A stretch of 64,000 nucleotides of DNA from contig JBAIZL010000007.1 of NCBI GenBank assembly GCA_036971475.1, positions 29,896,947-29,960,946 of the forward strand, read 5' to 3'. The position numbers and the translations under genes were made by a program. A model generated the notes under the pieces. It did no database searches. It worked only from the letters and a program-made list of their open reading frames with translations, and was not told the origin of the DNA. This stretch comes from Prosapia bicincta. Taxonomy: Eukaryota; Arthropoda; Insecta; Hemiptera; Cercopidae. Position 1 is the stretch's first letter; each line of letters starts with the position of its first letter. Positions 46,751-59,500 of this stretch are shown here, piece by piece.

Positions 46751-49545
46751 GGCTCATTCTGTTTTGTGGTGTTTAGGGAAACATCTTTCGCTCACATCCA
46801 TTATTATTCTAGTTTCCGATAATCTTTCTGTTTAACTTTTACGAAGCAGCAAATCTTTATATAGAAAACATTAAGTAAGAATTACCTCTCATTGGTATAA
46901 AGCCTTACAATCTCAACAAGGGCCTGAACAATGAGTGCGTTAGTGGCAACAATGCTTGAGCCACAACCATCTATGGATTTCAGATCTTAGTTATTAATAC
47001 GGCTGACGAATAACCCGTCTGTCCTCGTATAATCTTTTCATATAGACCTACCTTGTAATTCAATAAAGGGACGCTACAAAACGGAAGCCTCAGACAATCA
47101 GTCAGTGTAACTACTGCAGCTCACGAAGTATAGGCAAGGATTAAATTTAATACAATGGTAGGTATAATAGGATTGTGTAGGATTATGAATAGTAGCGGTT
47201 CAAAAGCTCCTTTGTACATGATGCATGAGAGTTGCAGCATCGTATATACAGGGCAAAGCCATTCTGTATCACGAGCCGCGCTATAACGAGGTTTCTAACC
47301 ATCTCACCCCCTTGTAAGAAGAGCGAGTAGGCAATTATGTACGAGCGTGACCAAGGAAAATACGTAATATTTACATGTGACTGGAAATGAAAGCAATCTT
47401 GACATCGAGGGCTATTGACCCTTGATTCAAGAGCTTGTGACCTTAATTGAAGCAGAGACAGTTGTCTACCCATTACTCAAGTCGTAAAACAAATATGTTT
47501 CTAAAAGCTCCGGCAATATTTAAACACTAAGGCCGTTTCTGAAAATGTCTGCCCTTTTTTTTAATAGTGAAGCACCAGGATATCTATTAGATACCGAGTG
47601 TATATGTCTTGTTACTGACTAACTATGTGTTTCCTCTAATTAAATTATTCCCACTACGTCTTTACACATTTCTTCTATTCCCAGTTTCTGTACCTCTTTA
47701 GCTACGTCGAACGGTCAACTATGGTCGTGACAGCTTTCTTTACTATTATGGGGTCTCGCAATATATTTCAAATAGTTCAAACCCCTCTGCTCTCCCCACC
47801 TAGAAGTTCGGATATTGCTTTTAAATGTTTCAAGAAGAGTCCGTAAGCCCCTTTAAAAAAATAAAATTTCAAAACACTTTGTATAATGTAGCTACAGTTG
47901 TCTAGCTTCATTTTCTTTTTTAATTACAAAAATTGGTTGTTTAGAAACGTTTTTATGACGAGCGATGTCGGAGTTTGGCAAACTTTTCGTAATTTGGTAT
48001 GTCTTTTTAAAGCATACTCCTTGTACGCCTCGGATAACCCTCCATACACTACACGACGTTATTAGGTATGTATTTAATTCATCAGATTCTAATTACATTT
48101 GTATATTCCTTTTTCTCGCTTGAAACATTTTTGGTATTTTTGACCCATTTACTCAGGAAGCACTAATTATATTAGATAAAACTTCCTGGACATATTTGGG
48201 TGGCATAATTATAATTTTTTACAATTGATTATTTTTCAAAAACAACCATTTTTTCACTTGGTATACGCTATAAGTATATTATTGCCGGCTCTGGTTTATT
48301 TGCTACAAACCGTCTAGTAGTGGTCCTCAACATGTATTAGAAGTATTAGTTATTCCCTTTTTTAGCTTCTGAAATTTGGATCATGAATAGAAAACTTTAA
48401 TACGGACGAGATAGGCCTTACAAACTCCCATAAGATACCGCTGTTGAGTTTAAATCAACTGCGACTCCTAAATTTTCCTATTCTACTTGTAGTTCACGAG
48501 GTACCTCGCCAACAATGGACCTCCCGTGTCGAAATGTAAAGCTCATTTAATCTTCCATAACTAGCGTCAGTGGAGGCAAAATAGAAAAGGGTGCTTTTTT
48601 CGTTAAACTGTGGAGTTCGGAGTGGGGTGAACTAATTTCAATGGGGGAAGTTGAGAATAAACATTTTGTTTTAACATCGAGACACAATCGATTCTTCGAA
48701 ACATACAAATGGATTAACTTATTTATATTTAATATTTGAAATTGTTTTACACGTTTTGCAATAAATAATTAATTGTTAAATACGTGAACTAGTATAATGA
48801 GGTTGGTGTTACAACTTACAATAATTCCTTCATTTTGCAGCAATCTCTCCGAGAATCCCCTGCAACAAATAATTATTGTTAAACAACCAAACATCGCAAA
48901 TATTTAAATATATGAATATAGAAAGCCATGTGTGTGTATACCATATAACTTACGTGACGTACATTTCCAGCAATTGAAGAAAACTTTAACTGTGGGAAAC
49001 TCATTTGAAAATATAGTGTTTATCTAACGTTTTATGAAAGTTTTTGTATACATTTCTGGAAGACAGCATATAACGTTAAACAGCTGATATTGAATGCTTT
49101 TATTTTCATTTATAAGGAACCAGATACGGTAAGGACCAAGTGTTACCTTGAACCATGCCTTACAATGTATTATGGGTGCCACTGTATTCTCTGGGACCAG
49201 TAGCTGCCAAGATGTCTTCTTTATCTCCTTCACAGCCGTCACTCGGCGCTTCAAGGTCTCACGATGAGGGTAAAGATTATATACCCTGTTGACGCTAATC
49301 TAGACAGGAATGTATATAGGCAATTTCCTGGGTCTATAGGAAATTGTGAAAACATAACTGTTGTATTGATGTTTCGAGATTTATCTTTGACTTCCTTCAT
49401 GGTGGGAAGTTCGTTCAACTTTTCAGGTCTCATGTCATAGTTACGTTTTTCATTATCGAAAATGTATTTTGTAAAACTTCAAATCAGAAAACTTAATTCT
49501 ATATCAAATAAATAATCATTTTGCTGCGAATAATTATGACTCTCG

Positions 49546-49550
<5 letters not shown>
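46751..49550. other. Intergenic DNA, no gene recognised
   Basis: Minus-strand frames at 47183-47473, 49024-49254 and 49251-49433 have no recognisable domain. The last two partly overlap a dispersed repeat at 49230-49400 and are not annotated as genes. The rest is unremarkable AT-rich sequence. Confidence 0.55.
49230..49400 (+). repeat. Dispersed repeat family Y, copy 1
   Basis: It shares ordered blocks with 63840-63985. CACTCGGCGCTTCAAGGTCT matches CACTCTACGCTTCGAAAGAC. ATAACTGTTGTATTGATG matches ATAACTGCTGTATTGACG. AGATTTATCTTTGACTT matches TGATTTATCTGTGACTC. The class is unknown and there is no coding evidence. Confidence 0.4.

Positions 49551-49606
<56 letters not shown>
49551..49606. repeat. 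GT microsatellite
   Basis: An uninterrupted run of about 28 GT units. Confidence 0.95.
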
Positions 49607-49613
<7 letters not shown>

Positions 49614-50699
49614 TTCAGGGTGATTCACAGACCTATTAAATACGTCAGCGACCCACCTACTCACTACGGGTATGTAGGAAATGTATTGCTATCTCATGTA
49701 CCTTTAGGATGATGGAAATACGGTAAGGCTGTTACTATGTAACTGTGTCGACGCTTGCATTAGGTCTGCATTTATGTTGTGGGCAGGTTTACGCTCTGCA
49801 GCGCTGCCATTGAAGGCTACTAATCCACTCTAGTAAGGTTTGTTAGTTCCCGCATCTAATCCCTGCTAAACAATTATTGTGTTCTGTTGCTATTGCAGTT
49901 ACTAATATAACTGTTATAATTAATTTCCAGTCTAACAGGATCGACCTTACATATGTTGATGGCAAATTGCAATTGAATAATTTGAAGTGATCTGAATATA
50001 TACCTACTCTTTGGAGCGTAACTGGCCATAAATTGTATCTCATAATATATATTATATTTCTAGCTTCTAAATTTCTTGTATTTTAGACAGTCATGATGAT
50101 AAAAAGAAGATAGAATTCAACACTTTTTTCAAGACTATTAAAATATTTTTAATTGTATTGCATCACAGGGAAAAGTTCGCTATTTCCTTTCGAGGATGTA
50201 CGACCTTGCAAGAACATGTTTCATTTCTGAGAGGCATTGAGCACTCACAATAATTAGGCCTTTATATTTTTAGTTTTGTAGCTTTAACAATAACGGCCTA
50301 GCGGGAAACTGTTTAAAGTTTTTTTTTAAAAAAAACAAACACGCGGTTCAGTTAAAAAGGCTCTTGTCCCAAAAGGAACACTAAATTTTTTAAAAAATGT
50401 GTTTAATTCAGACAAACATAGGTTGCAGGAATGTTTTGCGTCGTGTAACGCACACAGTTCTGCCGCATTCTCTTAATCAAGACGAATTCGGCAATGCATT
50501 TCCATTTCAATTAGCCTAGTGTGTTAAAGTTACATAGAACGCTACTGTAACCGTCACTTGGATATGCGAGCTAAGTACACCTGTACAGCGCAGAATAGGT
50601 TTAGGCCAAAGCGAAAATGACATTTATTAATTGTTTTCAACTTGAAATATATATTTTTTTAAATCATCCGTTTTGAAGATTCTGTGTGTAAGACAAAAT

Positions 50700-50850
50700 G
50701 GTACTTTACTTTAAATACCTACAACCTCAAACCATACTGAGAGGCATAACAAATGAGTGTCTGCTTCTCATGCCTCTGAGGATGGTTACTTGGTGACCGA
50801 AATGTATAATTAGGTTTAAATACAAATATTTGTGGTTAGAGGTTTTTTAA
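50700..50850. repeat. Imperfect palindromic element, copy 3
   Basis: GAGAGGCAT (about 50740) pairs with ATGCCTCTGA (from 50770), and the flanks can be aligned in inverted orientation. The right arm has CTGAGGA (50776-50782), a perfect 6-bp stem GGTTAC/GTGACC (50784-50798) and GAAA (50799-50802). This resembles a hammerhead-ribozyme core in layout. I could not confirm the third stem and cleavage site. Confidence 0.45.
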
Positions 50851-51133
50851 TATTATTTGTTAGGACATGACATGGTTAAAATAACAGTAGGAAATGATAG
50901 ATGCTCGTAGAAATAATATACTGTACCTGCTTATAAGGATGTTTTATTGCACCACTTGCACAGGATCGCATGCTGAAGTATTCCTTTCGTCTGACGTCAT
51001 ATTGCCGATACTGCGCCGTGTTGAAGTCTAGTCGGTATATATACTAGCACGGCTAAATTTATATATTGTTTTATAAAAACTAGTATCAAATATTTGTAAT
51101 AAAAAACCAGTGTCCACACTCACACACACACAC

Positions 51134-51136
<3 letters not shown>

Positions 51137-51179
<43 letters not shown>
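51137..51179. repeat. TA microsatellite flanked by CA and GT
   Basis: About 43 bp of TA, preceded by a CACACACACAC run and followed by GTGTGTGTGTG. The whole can fold as a CA-TA-GT inverted repeat. Confidence 0.9.
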
Positions 51180-51183
<4 letters not shown>

Positions 51184-51789
51184 GAGTGTGTGTGTGTATA
51201 CAATTAAATGACACTTTCATAAACAAGAATTTAAATTTATGTTTTTTCATACATTCATACAGCTTTTCGCTAATTGGCAGTATCAGCATAATCAAAATTT
51301 TTAAAGTACCTCGATAGTTTTATATATATATAAATACAGTAAATGTAGTATATATGTTTAAGTATTTTTACCCAACGTTACCTAAAAAAAAAATATAATG
51401 CTTCTAATGTATTTGATAAATATTTTAATTCTAAAATTGCTTTTAATTTAATTAATTTTAATAAAACAATTAGGGTTACTAAATTATGGCTTGAAAATAC
51501 TGGTAGAAAAATTGTTGTTAGTCTTTTCGTTTTTAGAGTAATTTACTCGTATATTGTCATAATCCCTACAACATATCAAATAGCGTTACACTCTCTATCG
51601 GGGAATGTATATCTATAACACTACTATATTTATCTAGCTGTACGACGTCAACTATAGTTTCCCCCACTTGTTCTTCTAGTGTTTCTCCGGCTACTCAAGA
51701 GATTTATGGTATCGATATCGCTAGATATTAGGTTCATTTAACTTGCTTTAAAGAAGAACTTTGGCAACTAAAGAACATGAACGGAGTGA

Positions 51790-54308
51790 CATTATATTTA
51801 CCTGTAGATACAAAAAAATGGGACAGATACCATGATTGTATAGACTTAGAGGTTATTTACTAATAAATATGTGTATACTTGTAACTACAAGAAGGTGAGA
51901 TAGATACCATGATTGTATAGACTTAGAGGTCATTTACTAATAAATATATGTATACCTTTAGCTACAAGAAGAGGAGACAGATACCATGATTGTATAGACT
52001 TAGACGTCCTTTACTAATAAATATATGTATACCTTTAGCTACAAGAAGAGGAGACAGATACCATGATTGTATAGACTTAGAGGTCATTTACTAATAAATA
52101 TATGTATACCTTTAACTACAAGAAGGGGAGACGGATACCATGATTATATAGACTTAGAGGTCATTTACTAATAAATATATGTATACCTGTAACTACAAGA
52201 AGATGAGACACATGATTGTATAGACTTAAAGGTCATTTACTAATAAATATATGTATACCTTTAACTACAAGAAGGTGAGACAGATACCATGATTGTATAG
52301 ACTTAGAGATCATTTACTAATAAATATATGTATACCTGTAACTACAAGAAGATGAGACACATGATTGTATAGACTTAAAGGTCATTTACTAATAAATATA
52401 TGTATACCTTTAACTACAAGAAGGTGAGACAGATACCATGATTGTATAGACTTAGAGGTCATTTACTAATAAATATATTTATACCTGTAACTACAAGAAG
52501 ATGAGACAGATACCATGATTGTATAGACTTAGAAGTCATTTACTAATAAATACATGTATACCTGTAACTACAAGAAGGTGAGACAGATACCATGATTGTA
52601 TAGACTTAGAGTAATTTACTAATAAATATATGTATATCTTTAACTACAAGAAGGTGAGACAGATACCATGATTGTATAGACTTAGAGGTCATTTACTAAT
52701 AAATATATGTATACCTGTAACTACAAGAAAATGAGACAGATACTATGGCCGGCTAGATTTAGAGGTCATAAAGGGGCATTTACTATTGTAAATATACGTG
52801 TACCTAAAACTACAAAAATGTGAGACTCATACTAAGACCGGCTAGACTTAGAGGTCACAAGGGGGCATTTACTAATGTAAATATACGTATACCTAAAACT
52901 ACAAAAATGTGAGACTCATACAATGGCCGGCTAGATTTAGAGGTCATAAAGGGACATTTACTAATGTAAATATACGTATACCTAAAACTACAAAAATGTG
53001 AGACTCATACTAAGACCGGCTAGACTTAGAGGCCATAAAGGGACATTTACTAATGTAAATATACGTGTACCTAAAACTACAAGAGGGTGAGACAGATACT
53101 ATGACTAGATGGACTTAGAGGTCATAAAGGGACATTTACTAATGTAAATATACGTATACCTAAAACTACAAGAGGGTGAGACAGATACTATGACTAGATG
53201 GACTTAGAGGTCATAAAGGGACATTTACTAATGTAAATATACGTATACCTAAAACTACAAGAGGGTGAGACAGATACTATGACTAGATGGACTTAGAGGT
53301 CATAAAGGGACATTTACTAATGTAAATATACGTATACCTAAAACTAAAAGAAGGTGAGACAGATACTATGACCGGCTAGACTTAGAGGCCATAAAGGGGC
53401 ATTTACTAATGTAAATATACGTGTACCTAAAACTACAAGAGGGTGAGACAGATACTATGACTAGATGGACTTAGAGGTCATAAAGGGACATTTACTAATG
53501 TAAATATACGTATACCTAAAACTACAAGAGGGTGAGACAGATACTATGACTAGATGGACTTAGAGGTCATAAAGGGACATTTACTAATGTAAATATACGT
53601 ATACCTAAAACTACAAGAGGGTGAGACAGATACTATGACTAGATGGACTTAGAGGTCATAAAGGGACATTTACTAATGTAAATATACGTATACCTAAAAC
53701 TACAAGAGGGTGAGACAGATACTATGACTAGATGGACTTAGAGGTCATAAAGGGACATTTACTAATGTAAATATACGTGTACCTAAAACTACAAGAGGGT
53801 GAGACAGATACTATGACTAGATGGACTTAGAGGTCATAAAGGGACATTTACTAATGTAAATATACGTATACCTAAAACTACAAGAGGGTGAGACAGATAC
53901 TATGACTAGATGGACTTAGAGGTCATAAAGGGACATTTACTAATGTAAATATACGTATACCTAAAACTAAAAGAAGGTGAGACAGATACTATGACCGGCT
54001 AGACTTAGAGGTCATAAAGGGACATTTACTAATGTAAATATACGTGTACCTAAAACTACAAGAGGGTGAGACAGATACTATGACTAGATGGACTTAGAGG
54101 TCATAAAGGGACATTTACTAATGTAAATATACGTATACCTAAAACTACAAGAGGGTGAGACAGATACTATGACTAGATGGACTTAGAGGTCATAAAGGGA
54201 CATTTACTATTGTAAATATACGTATACCTAAAACTACAAGAAGGTGAGACAGATACTATGACTGGATGGACTTAGAGGTCATAAAGGAGCATTTACTAAT
54301 GTAAATAC
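51790..54308. repeat. Minisatellite array changing from 77-bp to 89-bp units
   Basis: The left part (to about 52740) has 77-bp units with ATGATTGTATAGACTTAGAG and ACTAATAAATATATG. The right part has 89-bp units with ACTATGACTAGATGGACTTA, an added CATAAAGGGAC segment and ACTAATGTAAATATACG. The unit core GGTGAGACAGATAC is shared, so the 89-bp form arose from the 77-bp form by a 12-bp gain plus substitutions. Intermediate units with ATGGCCGGCTAG lie at the border. Runs of exactly 89-bp copies (for example 53461 to 53550) are very uniform. Confidence 0.95.
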
Positions 54309-54867
54309 TGTATATAATGGCTTGATAAACGGTTATAGATAATTGCTTATAGAATAGATTCGTCGCAGAGCATTGACAAGATGTCGTTACATTCAATGCA
54401 CTAAATGATATGTTAAATTTGTAAAGTAATTAAATAAAAGTAACTATCGATTGTTGCGCGGTCACAATGGTCGCGTGTTAAATTGAATTTAACGCGAGAC
54501 TAGTCGATACTTAAATTGCATTTCCGCCTGACAAATGCAAGAGCGGAGAGCTGGAAAGTGACAAGTTCGGATGGATTTGGTTAGGGCCCGCCTCGGGTTG
54601 GAAACTTGTGTTGAACTGACTTTTTTGGCAACTTTGTTTTTCTTATTATTGTTGTCAAGCTGACATAAGCTGTCAAGAGAAATGGGCTGAGTTGTTACGC
54701 CAGAATCGGATGACACGCAAAATTAAATCGACGAACTAAAAAAAGTAAATAATTAAGATGTTCTAAGCTTCTACGTATTTCCATCTTGGTTTTATTCCTC
54801 ATTCACTTGGGTGCGACTAACCTGAGTTTATTGCGTTATAAAGCAGATATCTAGAGACAGAAGCCTA

Positions 54868-55460
54868 CTCAGTTTTGCCAGAATAAATACTACGGACCGA
54901 TTGAATACATTTGAATGTAATTCGTGAAAATAAAGAAGATTAAGCATTTAGTATTAATTTTACAGTTTAACCCTCGCACAGTAAATCATCTGCCATAACT
55001 CACTATCTGTCCTGTTACGAAAGCAAAATCGGCTTCAAATGAATACAAATTTTCAATTTTATGTTTAAAATAGGTATAATTTTCTTAATGAATACTTCTT
55101 TTCCCTGGCCATGACTATGTTGTGCACGGGAGAAAAATCACCCCATCCGTCACGAGACGCACTTCATATTTCAATCTAAATTAAGTGATACCATGATTTC
55201 ATACAACAGCTAATTTATGTTATGGATCTTGTTTTGTTAAGTAGGTTGTGTTCTTTTATTTATCGAAAATTAGTAGTTTAAAATGTAATTATTCAATATT
55301 TATTTCAATGTCATAAATATATTAATATGTCATCTGTATTTCGATACATTTTACTACAAATAATTCAATATAATTAAGTGAGTTATATAATTTTATTCCA
55401 ATTTTGATAATTAAAACTTTCTTAGATGAATTTTATACTTTTTAAAAAAAGTTATCAGTT
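54868..55460 (+). repeat. Dispersed repeat family X, copy 2
   Basis: It aligns over about 590 bp with 62757-63345. Shared blocks include GCCAGAATAAATACTACGGA, AATAAAGAAGATTAAGCATT, TAAATCATCTGCCATAACTC and CATCCGTCACGAGA. The two copies are in the same orientation and differ by many substitutions and small indels. No open frame is conserved. It could be a non-autonomous transposon or a duplicated block. Confidence 0.75.
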
Positions 55461-56019
55461 AAATTAGTTGAGTAAAATCTTATTCAATAAATGAATAAAC
55501 TTCTAATTATCTACATTATTTTAATACTAACTGCATTAACTGCATCCTAAGAAATCATCTACTGACTTCATTCTTCAAATAATGTTATACATTTCTGCAG
55601 GCATTCCCAATGACGCGTTTCTTTTATAATGGTTTAAAATTTTGTGCAGACACCTGACGTTAGATGGGTAACTGTCGAAGTTCTACAAACGTGACATTTG
55701 ACAAACCAACAAATGTTTTCAAGGTTATTCCTGTATTACCTTGCATAAATATAACACATTAAAGTAGCCAACCTTGACCACAAATTATAATAAAACTCGG
55801 TAAAATATCTAAATATTCCAAGTAAATTTCCTAATCCATCAACAGGGGATACATTTATTCAAGGGTTCCAACAATGTATACACAAAGTATTTAGGAACTT
55901 ATCCATGTTTCCTAATAGTTGTGTTTCTTGCGGCTTGTGTGATGAGCATTTAAATATGTAAGGTCACTTGTAAGGTCACCTTATAGCTTACTAGTTACCT
56001 ACGGAACATAGCTTAGGGA

Positions 56020-56545
56020 TGTTTTTTTGGAATGGGAATATCTAAGTATACATTATGGAATACGTATATTTAAGTATATTTGGTGGAATGGGTATATCTA
56101 AGTTTATTTGATGCAATAGCTATATCTAAGTATATTTGATGGAATGGGTTTGTCTATGTATATTAGTTTGAATGGGTGTATCTAGGTGTATTTGTTGGAA
56201 TGGGTATATCTGAGTATATTTTTTGGAATAGATATATGTAAGTATATTTGTTGGAATAGGTATAGAGTCTATTTCAGTGTATTTGGCGGAGTGAGTGTGT
56301 TTGACTATATTCGTTAGAATGAGTAGCCTATATCAAACTATATGTATAGGCATGAGTATATCAATGTGTATATTTGGATGGAATGCGTATATCTAACTAT
56401 ATTTGGTAGAATGAGTATATCTAAGTATATTTGTTGGAATTGTTACATAAAACAATATTTGGAGGAAAGGGTATTTTAAGGACTACGGGTATATTTGGAT
56501 TAGGTATACCTAGATATATTTGTTGAAATGGGTAGGAAAGCAAAT
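56020..56545. repeat. Degenerate array of about 28-bp units
   Basis: Roughly 18 diverged copies of a TATATCTAAGTATATTTG plus TTGGAATGGG type unit. The high divergence suggests an old array no longer being homogenised. Confidence 0.75.
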
Positions 56546-57616
56546 TAGGAAAATCGACCAATGTAGAAATGATACGAAAGCATATTCGGATATACAAATA
56601 TGCCATTAACTAATTTATTAGTGTATAGCCTGTAAGATATTAAAATGTTATTCTAGAAATTTAATGAAACTAAAGACTGCCCAGTAAAAGACTTATCTGG
56701 GCAGGTGAGCTACACACAGTTCCTTAGTTCCTTTCCTTCTCGTAGAGCGTTATTAGAGAAATGAGTGCGATCGCGCGTGTCTAAGTTTTATTATGAATAT
56801 TAATGTGAGATGAAGGTAGATTAAAATGAAACTAGCCCTAATTACCTATACGGTGTATAAAGTATTTCTGGATTAGGCTGGGAATACGTATGTAGGATTT
56901 AGGTTTATACCTTGGCTCTCGAAGTTGCCAAGTATCGCCTGTAATCAAACGTAAGCCATTTAGGGTTCTCATGTATCGTTTCTGTTAAGTATCGAGAATT
57001 AGACTTTTCTTTTCAACAATATTAACAAAAATATCTACTGCAAATAACTTGTGTACTTGGAAAATATTAATAGCTAATACTGAATAAAAAAGGGATAAAT
57101 TGTAAATCTTGGTACATATTCCAATGAAAGATACCCCCAACACACACACACACAAACACACACTTAAATTATTAAAAGCACTTTATAAACTGACGGTCCA
57201 TTAGAATAAAATCTATAAAACAATTTAATAAAATAATTAAAATGTGTCAAAAAACATTCTCAAATCTGTTGTCAATTAAAATCAACTACCTCCTGAAATT
57301 CACGCACAAGTCAACATTCCAATTATTTAACATTACAATTACTTAATAAAATACAAAAGAACACACAGCATGACTAATTCAACAATAACAATACACTAAA
57401 ATAATAAATGATTTACAAAACCAACATAGATAAATAGAAAAGTATAGTGTGCTTTTAATAATAAAAATAATTTAATTTTATTATTTGTGATGTTTATAAT
57501 GTTAATTTATTATTATTAATAACTTGAATATATATTGTATTGTTATTTGTTTTATATTAATTTTTGTATTTGAATTTTTTAGACAATATACGTAATTTTG
57601 TCTGTTGTACTTGTAG

Positions 57617-57690
57617 GCCTGAATGAGGACGACAATACAGTTGTCGAAACATTTCTGAATTTTTAATAAATTAAGTATTCTTGACTCATA
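57617..57690 (+). repeat. 3'-end relic of a Penelope-like element (putative)
   Basis: It contains CCTGAATGAGGA, a perfect 6-bp stem CGACAA/TTGTCG (57630-57646), GAAAC, an AATAAA and then AAGTATTCTTGA (57673-57684). The last 12 bases occur at the same relative place after the GIY-YIG fragment (59368-59379), so both look like 3' ends of related elements. Confidence 0.45.
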
Positions 57691-57902
57691 AATAAATCGT
57701 ATTTTTATACAACAAAAAAATTTGTGTGAGTGTACATATCATCGTGATGAGGTTTTAGCTTCACATATTCGCTGGAAATATTCTTATTTGAGCAGATTGA
57801 GTTTTTAGGCTTTCCTTAATACGCTAAATATTCTACATGTACAAACATTTTGAAAAGCAGGTTTTATATGCCAAATAATGCATAAAGTTTTCTAGGTTTA
57901 GC

Positions 57903-57995
57903 ACCATTTTAATACCTGTATACAGAATGAAATAGTAGTAAACATTTATTAGTTGTGAACAAACGTCAATGTATCGTTTGTACCGATGAATCATC
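57903..57995 (+). repeat. Short direct repeat, copy 1
   Basis: It matches 58171-58262. Both contain ACCTGTATACAGAATGAAAT-like sequence, TTAGTTGTGAACAAACGT and a GTTTGT-CCGAT block. The copies are about 268 bp apart, probably a local duplication. Confidence 0.7.
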
Positions 57996-58170
57996 CGTTC
58001 GGAAATGTCCTAAAGTTCGCCCTCTCCGACTTGGGGGAAACCCTGCCCGGCCTGCCGTACCGGCCAAGTGAGCACATACTGATTTGTTTCACGGATATTC
58101 ATTTTTAAAATTGCCATGCCGTGCCGCCTTATTGCGCGTATAGCTTTACTGATTCCTTTTATTTTAAAAC

Positions 58171-58262
58171 AGCCATTTTAAAACCTATATACAGAAGGAA
58201 ATAGTAAACATTCATTAGTTGTGAACAAACGTGAATGATTTGTTTGTGCCGATTAGTCCGAG
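58171..58262 (+). repeat. Short direct repeat, copy 2
   Basis: The partner of 57903-57995, with the TTAGTTGTGAACAAACGT core unchanged. Confidence 0.7.
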
Positions 58263-58326
58263 CTATTGTTTAGCACAGAGTAATAATAATACGTACAAGT
58301 AGGTTTTATATATATCCATCTATCTA

Positions 58327-58328
<2 letters not shown>

Positions 58329-58371
<43 letters not shown>
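58329..58371. repeat. TA microsatellite
   Basis: About 43 bp of TA, preceded by a few TATC units. Confidence 0.9.
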
Positions 58372-58373
<2 letters not shown>

Positions 58374-58622
58374 ATATCACTAAAAACCAAGTGGGGATTT
58401 CTCAAGAAGCTCTTCTATCCCGCCCACCTTCGTCTTACGTACTTACTGACTGGACCTCGCCGAGTATAGAACTAACTGGCCACTGCAAAGAAAGGCTTCA
58501 CTTAGGAAATACACGTTACTTCTTGTGTTGCTTACATTATCTATCCCGGCTTCATTCCATTCCTTCTGTTACCTTAAATTCTCCTTTAATATATATATAT
58601 ATAATAATTTTCAATAATAATA

Positions 58623-59290
58623 TATCAAATTTGTATAGAAAATGGATATAAAAGAAAAACTATAGAAAAATTAAATAATAACATAATAAGAAAACAGAAA
58701 CTCGAAAATAACTTTGTACCTAATAAGAGAAAAAATATTGAACAACTTTTACATTCACTGGTAACGAAATAAATAAAATTACAAGATTATTTAAAGAAAC
58801 AAATTTACAAATTACATATAAAACTGATAATAAAATTAAAAATTTAATAAACAATAACAAAAATCAAAATAATATGCACGAAAGAAATGGAGTATATAAT
58901 ATAAAATGTCAAACTTGTAATAAATTATATGTAGGACAAACAAAAAAGAAATTAAAAGAAAGATTTAAAGAACATTTAAACGCTTATATCAAACCAAACA
59001 TATACAAATCAAATTTAGCGACGCATTGTATTAATAATGGACACGAGTTTCCGGAAATAGAAAATATGAAATTAATAAAAGAATTAAATAAGGGATTAAA
59101 AATAATTATTTTTGAAACATTGGAAATTTATAAGCATAAAGTTAAAGACAAATTAATTGATGAACAAATTCAAGTGAAATCAAGGCACCAAACTATTTAT
59201 AAGGTCATTGATGTTATAGAAAAAATTTACATAAAGTGCAATACTTATAAACATATGGTCGTTTGTAGCACATATGATTTAATTATGTAA
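58623..59290 (+). pseudogene. Penelope-like retroelement fragment with GIY-YIG endonuclease domain, frameshifted
   Basis: The clear part is an open frame from 58874 to a TAA at 59288. It starts with a GIY-YIG nuclease motif: NGVYNIKCQTCNKLYVGQT, a Cys pair between GVY and YVG, then the conserved LKERFKEHL helix and a later THCINNGHEF block. This Cys-containing GIY-YIG layout is typical of Penelope-like elements, where it follows the reverse transcriptase. The same frame continues upstream to about 58745 with a TGNEINKITRLFKETNLQ segment. Before that, similarity moves to another frame (about 58623-58769, with CIENGYKRKTIEKL and ending at a TAA at 58770). A frameshift therefore lies near 58745-58770. 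The reverse transcriptase core is missing. The copy is 5'-truncated and dead. The frame is AT-rich, like its surroundings. Confidence 0.75.
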
Positions 59291-59316
59291 AAATATTTTA
59301 TTAGATTATTATTTTC

Positions 59317-59379
59317 CTGAAGATGCTATTTTATCTGCGAAAAGCCTTGAATAAATATATTCATTAAAAGTATTCTTGA
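59317..59379 (+). repeat. 3' terminal motif of the Penelope-like fragment
   Basis: CTGAAGA at 59317-59323, a short potential stem, GAAA at 59339-59342, TTGAATAAA, and AAGTATTCTTGA at 59368-59379. It lies just after the stop of the GIY-YIG frame and resembles the motif at 57617. Penelope-like elements are known to carry hammerhead ribozyme motifs in their terminal repeats. Whether this one folds as such is unproven. Confidence 0.45.
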
Positions 59380-59444
59380 TTTTGAAATATTTTTAATTTA
59401 TTAACTATATTACAAGAAAACATATCACAATATTTAATATAATA

Positions 59445-59446
<2 letters not shown>

Positions 59447-59496
<50 letters not shown>
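59447..59496. repeat. TA microsatellite
   Basis: About 50 bp of TA downstream of the Penelope-like fragment. Confidence 0.9.

Positions 59497-59500
<4 letters not shown>

Larger units (their letters stand above)
49607..51789. other. Intergenic DNA, no gene recognised
   Basis: About 250 bp after the GT run are less AT-rich and start TTCAGGGTGATTCACAG, which looks like a transposon edge, but I found no matching end. A palindromic element is at 50700-50850 and a TA run at 51137-51179. No coding frame is supported. Confidence 0.5.

Noticed and set aside
49607..49850. Possible transposon starting TTCAGGGTGATTCACAG
   Set aside because: Looks like some insect transposon ends, but I could find neither an inverted partner nor a target duplication.
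54489..54716. 75-codon minus-strand frame
   Set aside because: No domain, no neighbours, and of a length expected by chance.
58391..58651. 86-codon frame just upstream of the Penelope-like fragment
   Set aside because: It starts in the TA repeat edge, shows no reverse-transcriptase motif, and is in no consistent frame with the fragment.
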